Positions 57,726 through 62,000 of a stretch of 62,000 nucleotides of DNA are shown here, in pieces. The stretch is from Neocallimastix lanati (nom. inval.) (Eukaryota; Neocallimastigomycota; Neocallimastigomycetes; Neocallimastigales; Neocallimastigaceae), in assembly GCA_016946835.1 (NCBI GenBank), contig JACVTC010000160.1:200001-262000 (forward strand), read 5' to 3'. The notes under the pieces were generated by a model. It did no database searches and was not told the origin of the DNA. It worked only from the letters and a program-made list of their open reading frames with translations. The first letter of the stretch is position 1. The number at the start of each line of letters is the position of its first letter. The translations under genes and the position numbers were made by a program.

Positions 57726-58504
57726 ATTAAATATTAAAACTATATAATTTTTAAAAAATATATATTTTTCGTTTTTATTCTATATAACTTTTTTTTTTAT
57801 TTTTATTTTTTTTTTTTTAATCATTTTTCTAAATTTTTCTATATAAACTTTACTTATTTAATAATTTATTTTTTTTATCATTTTATTTGTTTATTTATTT
57901 TATTTTCAAATTTTTTTAATAAAAAATAAAAAAATAAAATAAAATAAAATAAAATAAAAAATATAAAATAATTTAATATTTATTTAATATCATTTATTTT
58001 TTTTTTTTTTTTCTTTAAAATTTTCTTTTTTCTTTTTTCTTCTTCTTTTTTTTTTTTTATTATAAATAATGATTTATTTAATAAAAAATAAAAAATAAAA
58101 AATAAAAAAAAAAAAAATTTTTTTTCGGTTCTTTTTTTTTTTTTTTTTATAAACTTAAATTAATAAATTTTACCGTTTTGAGTATTGTAGTAGGTCTTTC
58201 TATTGATCATGAATTAGCGTTTGAGTAAAAATATTTAAATAAGAGTTATATAAACCTGTAAAAAAAAATATTGATATTGATATTGATATTGATATTGATA
58301 TTGATATTGATATTGATATTGATAGATATTGATACTGAAAATTAAAGGAAAAATAAAAAAGTAAAATATTTAAAAAAAAAAAAAGTTTATAAAAATAAAA
58401 ATATTGCTTTATTTTATATTTTTCCTCTTTTTTTTTTTTTTAATTATTTACTTTTTTTTTTTTTTTACTATTACTATTTGTTTAGTTTGCTAATATTATT
58501 TCCA
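57371..58504. other. AT-rich intergenic DNA, 3' flank of the purine permease gene
   Basis: Contains long A and T runs (57477-57516, 57590-57614, 57692-57721), T/C-rich pyrimidine tracts near 58010-58060 and the ATTGAT hexanucleotide repeat. No gene recognised. Confidence 0.7.
58269..58332. repeat. ATTGAT hexanucleotide repeat
   Basis: About ten tandem ATTGAT units with one four-base interruption (GATAGATATT) near the end. No other hexanucleotide repeat of this kind occurs in the window. Confidence 0.95.
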
Positions 58505-59962
58505 TTAATAGATAAGGAAGAATTTGATAATGAAAATAAGTGAAATAATATAAGTAACAATGGAAACTTCCTTAAATTTACCAGTACAAACTTTAATGAA
58601 GGTACAAGCAATCATAGCAATACCAATAGCATGACCAATAGAACCAGAAATTGGCATACCAATAAGCATAAGAGTGACTGGAACACCAACAGAATAATCT
58701 TCGAAATCAACCTTCTTGAGACCAGACATCATAAGAATACCAACATAAATAAGAGCAGAAGAGGTAGCGGCGGCTGGAATAACGGCAGCAATTGGAGCAA
58801 GGAAAATACAAACTAAGAAACACATACCACAAGTGATAGCAGTAAGACCAGTACGACCACCAGCTGCAACACCAGAAGCAGATTCAATGAAGGTAGTAAC
58901 AGTAGAAGTACCAGTACAAGCACCAACAATAGTACCAACAGAATCAGAAATGAAAGCTTCCTTCATATTTGGCATATTACCTTCACTATCGACCATACCA
59001 GCACGAGAAGCAGTACCTACTAAAGTACCGATGGTATCGAACATATCAATAATACAGAAGGTAATAATAAGAGTGATAGCAGTGAACCAACCCATTTCGG
59101 CAAGACCACCAAAATTAAATCTGAAGAGAGTAGTTCTGTACATATCACCAAAGGCTGGAAGGAAGGAAGCATTTGAAAGAGAAGCAAATGGATTGTTACC
59201 AAGGAAAATGAAATCACCAGCCCAGTAGAAGACAGAAGCAACAAGCATACCAATAATAACAGAGGCCTTAACGTTTTTGTAGGCAAGAATAACAATAACT
59301 AATAAACCAAGGAACATAGTAATAACGGAAAGAACCATGGTAGAATAGGCAGTAGTCATTGTGTCTCTAGCATAATTAGCAGTAAGTGAACCAAAGAAAT
59401 CTTTCATGACAAAGAATTGTTTTTGTTTATCATCAGCAATATAGACATTACTACCGAAACCAATGTTAAGAAGCATAAGACCAATACCTGGAGAAATACC
59501 AAGTCTAATACCAAGAGGAATAGATTCTACAATTTTTTCTCTAATATTGAAAATGGAAAGGATGAAGAAAACAAGACCTTCAATTAAAACAATGCAAAGC
59601 ATTGATTGGAAAGATTTAACATAATCCATATTAGTCATGGTCATAAGATTACCAATAACGATAGCCATGAAAGAGTTAAGACCCATACCAGGGGCAAGAC
59701 AAAAAGGTTTATTAGCAAGTAAACCCATTACAAACATAGCTACAGCCGAAGAAATACATGTAGCAAGGAAAACACCATTCCAAAGAGGTTGACCACCAGC
59801 TCCGTAGGTAGTAAGAATATTTGGATTAAGAGCAATAATATAAGCCATTGCCATGAAAGTGGTAAGACCACTAATAATTTCAGTCTTTACAGAACTTCCA
59901 TTTTCTTCAATATTGAAAATTTCATCAACAATTTTTGGATTCTTTCCATCTATGTCAGACAT
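58505..59962 (-). CDS. AzgA-type purine (hypoxanthine/adenine/guanine) permease, NCS2-related
   Basis: An intronless 485-residue multi-pass membrane protein of full family length. It begins with a short cytoplasmic segment (FNIEENGSSVKTEIISGLTT) and continues through about 12-14 hydrophobic segments. Diagnostic motifs are AYIIALNP near residue 43, GMGLNSFMA near 92-100 (substrate-binding region of TM3) and TTFIESASGVAAGGRTGL near 355-372, the signature of AzgA-like transporters. The expected role is proton-coupled uptake of purine bases. Codon use differs from neighbouring genes: more C-ending codons and few A/T runs, and base composition is clearly less AT-rich, as expected for a highly expressed or recently transferred gene. 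Lack of introns supports a bacterial origin, though fungi also have native AzgA homologs. The exact purine specificity cannot be read from sequence. Confidence 0.93.
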   Translation of the reverse strand: MSDIDGKNPKIVDEIFNIEENGSSVKTEIISGLTTFMAMAYIIALNPNILTTYGAGGQPLWNGVFLATCISSAVAMFVMGLLANKPFCLAPGMGLNSFMAIVIGNLMTMTNMDYVKSFQSMLCIVLIEGLVFFILSIFNIREKIVESIPLGIRLGISPGIGLMLLNIGFGSNVYIADDKQKQFFVMKDFFGSLTANYARDTMTTAYSTMVLSVITMFLGLLVIVILAYKNVKASVIIGMLVASVFYWAGDFIFLGNNPFASLSNASFLPAFGDMYRTTLFRFNFGGLAEMGWFTAITLIITFCIIDMFDTIGTLVGTASRAGMVDSEGNMPNMKEAFISDSVGTIVGACTGTSTVTTFIESASGVAAGGRTGLTAITCGMCFLVCIFLAPIAAVIPAAATSSALIYVGILMMSGLKKVDFEDYSVGVPVTLMLIGMPISGSIGHAIGIAMIACTFIKVCTGKFKEVSIVTYIISLIFIIKFFLIY

Positions 59963-60607
59963 TTTGAATGATTTATTTATATATTATTATTCTATATAAT
60001 ATATAAAAAATATAATATAAAATAATATTAAATTATTATTATTATTATTATAATTATTATTATTATTATAATTAAAATATTAAAAAATTTAAAAACAATA
60101 TAAAGTTATTTTTTTATTTTCTATCTTTTTTTTTTCAATATAAATAAAAAATATATATATGAATATGAATGTTTACATGACATTTTCAATATATATTAAT
60201 AATATAAAAATTCAAAATTTATTTCATAAGATAATTAAAAGATAATTAATACCAAAGAAATTACCTTAAATTATTTATTACCTTTATTTTTTGGTTCTAT
60301 TTTTTTTTTTTTTTTTTTTTATTTTTTATTTTTTATTTTTTTAAAGTTTTAAAAAAAAAAAGAAAATAAAGTTGTGAAGAAAAAAAAAAAAAAAAAAAAA
60401 AAAAAGTCAAAATTGATTTTATATAAATGATAATTATTAATATAAAACGATGATTAGTTAGGAAAATAAATATATTAAATAAAGTTTATTATATTTCAAT
60501 TCTAATCATTTCAACTATTGAATAAAGGTATTTATTTAATTTAATATTATTTATTTATTTATTTAATATTATTTATTTATTTGTTTATTTAATATTATTT
60601 ATTTAAT

Positions 60608-60638
<31 letters not shown>

Positions 60639-62000
60639 TATAAATATAATTTTTTTTAATAATATTTAAAATTTAATATCCACAAAAAACCTATTTGAAA
60701 GGTTTTTTATTTTAATTTTATTAAAAAAAAAAAAAAGGAAATTCAAAAATAATAAGCCATGATAAATTTAATTTGATTTAACAATGAAATTAAAATTTGA
60801 AATAAATCAAATAATATAGTATTCTTCCCATAATTCCTATCCTTTTTATAATATTTTATTCAAGATTAATATTATTTTATTTTATTTTATTTTATCTTAT
60901 TTTAAATGAGTGAATTATTATTATTTTTTTTTTTTTTTTTTTGTTATTTCTTTATCGCTTACAAAGAATAATATATTTATATGAAATATTTATGAAACTG
61001 AATAATATAATCCATGATGAATTATTGCTTCTTTTTTGACCATCAAAAAATATATTAGATAAAATAAAATGACAAAGTACAAAGAACAAATGAAAGTATT
61101 TAGATTTTTTAATTGATATAAAATAATAATATAACCAATTTATTGTCAAAATAATTTATATATTCAATTTTTTCAATTTATATTCATATATTCATATATT
61201 TAATACAATTATTAATAATGCTATTATTCAGAATAGTTTTTAATTTTATTTTAATTTTATTTTAATTTTAATATTAGTTAACGGTTTATTATGAATTAGA
61301 TCTTATTTCATTCTTTTCAATATGACTATTCTTTATTAGTATCTTATATTACTTATTAAAACACAATAAAAATAAAAAGAATAAATCTGTATAAAATATA
61401 AAAAAAAGCAACCAATAGATAAAAAATTAAACCCTCAAAAAAAAAAAAAAAAAAATGAAAAAAAAATGAAAAAAAAATGAAAAATAATAAGAAAATAAAA
61501 ATTAAAAATAATAAAAATTTAAATTAATTAAAATTAATATTTAAAAAAAAGTACAAAAAAAAAAATTTATATAAATCACAAAAATTAAAATTAAAATTAA
61601 TATAAAATTTTATTTTATTTTTTTTTTTTTTTGAACTTTTGTTCTTAATTTTTATTATAAATTATGAACTTTTATTATTAATTATTATTTATATATTTTG
61701 TTTCTTTGGTTTTATGTATTTACTTTTTTTTTTTTTTTACCTTTTATTTTATTTTTTAAATTTTTACTATTATTTTATTTTTTATTTTATTTTGTTTTTT
61801 TACTATTATTATATTATTTATATTTTATATTAAATAAAAAAAAAAAAAAAAAGTAGATTTAAAATATTTATTATATTAGAAATAAATATAAATTTATTCC
61901 TATTATTTGTATTATTTATTTATATTCTCTTTATATTATTTATATTATTTTATTTATTTGAGAATTTTTATTATATTTATTATTTATTTATTTATTTATA
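59963..62000. other. AT-rich intergenic DNA to the window end
   Basis: Presumed 5' flank of the permease gene followed by A/T-rich repeats (ATT near 60030, TTTA near 60540-60640, AAAAAAATG units near 61450-61480). A 65-codon minus-strand frame at 60952-61149 has no recognisable features and is not called. Nothing else supported. Confidence 0.65.

Noticed and set aside
58631-59295. Open frames on both strands across the purine permease
   Set aside because: Shadow frames of a less AT-rich coding region; they have no recognisable domains.
60952-61149. 65-codon minus-strand frame
   Set aside because: Short, hydrophobic by AT composition, no motif and no homologous segment in the window.

Overview
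The window looks like nuclear DNA of a very AT-rich eukaryote, most likely an anaerobic gut fungus (Neocallimastigomycota). The reasons are: long A/T homopolymers and AAT, AAAT and AAAAT microsatellites between and inside genes; proteins with long poly-asparagine tracts; short GT-AG introns (often near 100 bp, GTAAGT/GTAAAT donors, TATAG/TTAG acceptors); a trehalose synthase closest in wording to fungal Tps1; leucine-rich-repeat surface proteins of a type I associate with gut fungi; relics of FLYWCH-MULE transposons and of LINEs; and two intronless genes of bacterial character. A dictyostelid was considered but fits the fungal gene content less well. I see no tRNA, rRNA or CRISPR array.

Layout. 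1-0.9 kb: a 46-bp minisatellite and a short fragment resembling a carbohydrate-binding module. 2.5-3.5 kb (+): ADP-ribosylglycohydrolase. 4.6-8.1 kb (-): Asn-rich orphan protein. 10.2-15.4 kb (-): 11-exon DDT/PHD/AT-hook chromatin protein related to CECR2. 15.4-19.3 kb: gene-free. 19.3-23.1 kb (+): 9-exon bifunctional trehalose-6-phosphate synthase/phosphatase. 23.8-31.1 kb (-): 11-exon surface protein with signal peptide, beta-helix, EGF-like module and about seven membrane helices, carrying a 1.95-kb intron made almost wholly of satellite DNA. 31.1-34.7 kb: decayed gene-free DNA. 34.7-37.3 kb and 46.5-52.4 kb (-): two paralogous LRR genes in which each repeat is one exon; the first has lost the membrane segment. 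39.6-45.3 kb: LINE relics, a FLYWCH-MULE relic and a 374-bp tandem duplication. 53.8-57.4 kb: more LINE relics. 58.5-60.0 kb (-): intronless AzgA-type purine permease.

How the genes fit together. Three neighbouring minus-strand genes (beta-helix/EGF/7TM and the two LRR genes) form a cluster of candidate surface sensors. Both LRR tails end in a PPPY motif at almost the same distance from the C terminus, which suggests a shared WW-domain partner such as a NEDD4/Rsp5-type ubiquitin ligase. The trehalose enzyme, the purine permease and the ADP-ribosylglycohydrolase are metabolic or housekeeping genes with no evident link to the cluster. One composite repeat family (a fixed core flanked by AAAAT pentamers) occurs at the window start, in a trehalose-gene intron and in the receptor intron, always in the same + orientation.

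All exon models were spliced by eye from reading frame, phase and consensus splice sites. The frames close exactly, but there is no transcript evidence.
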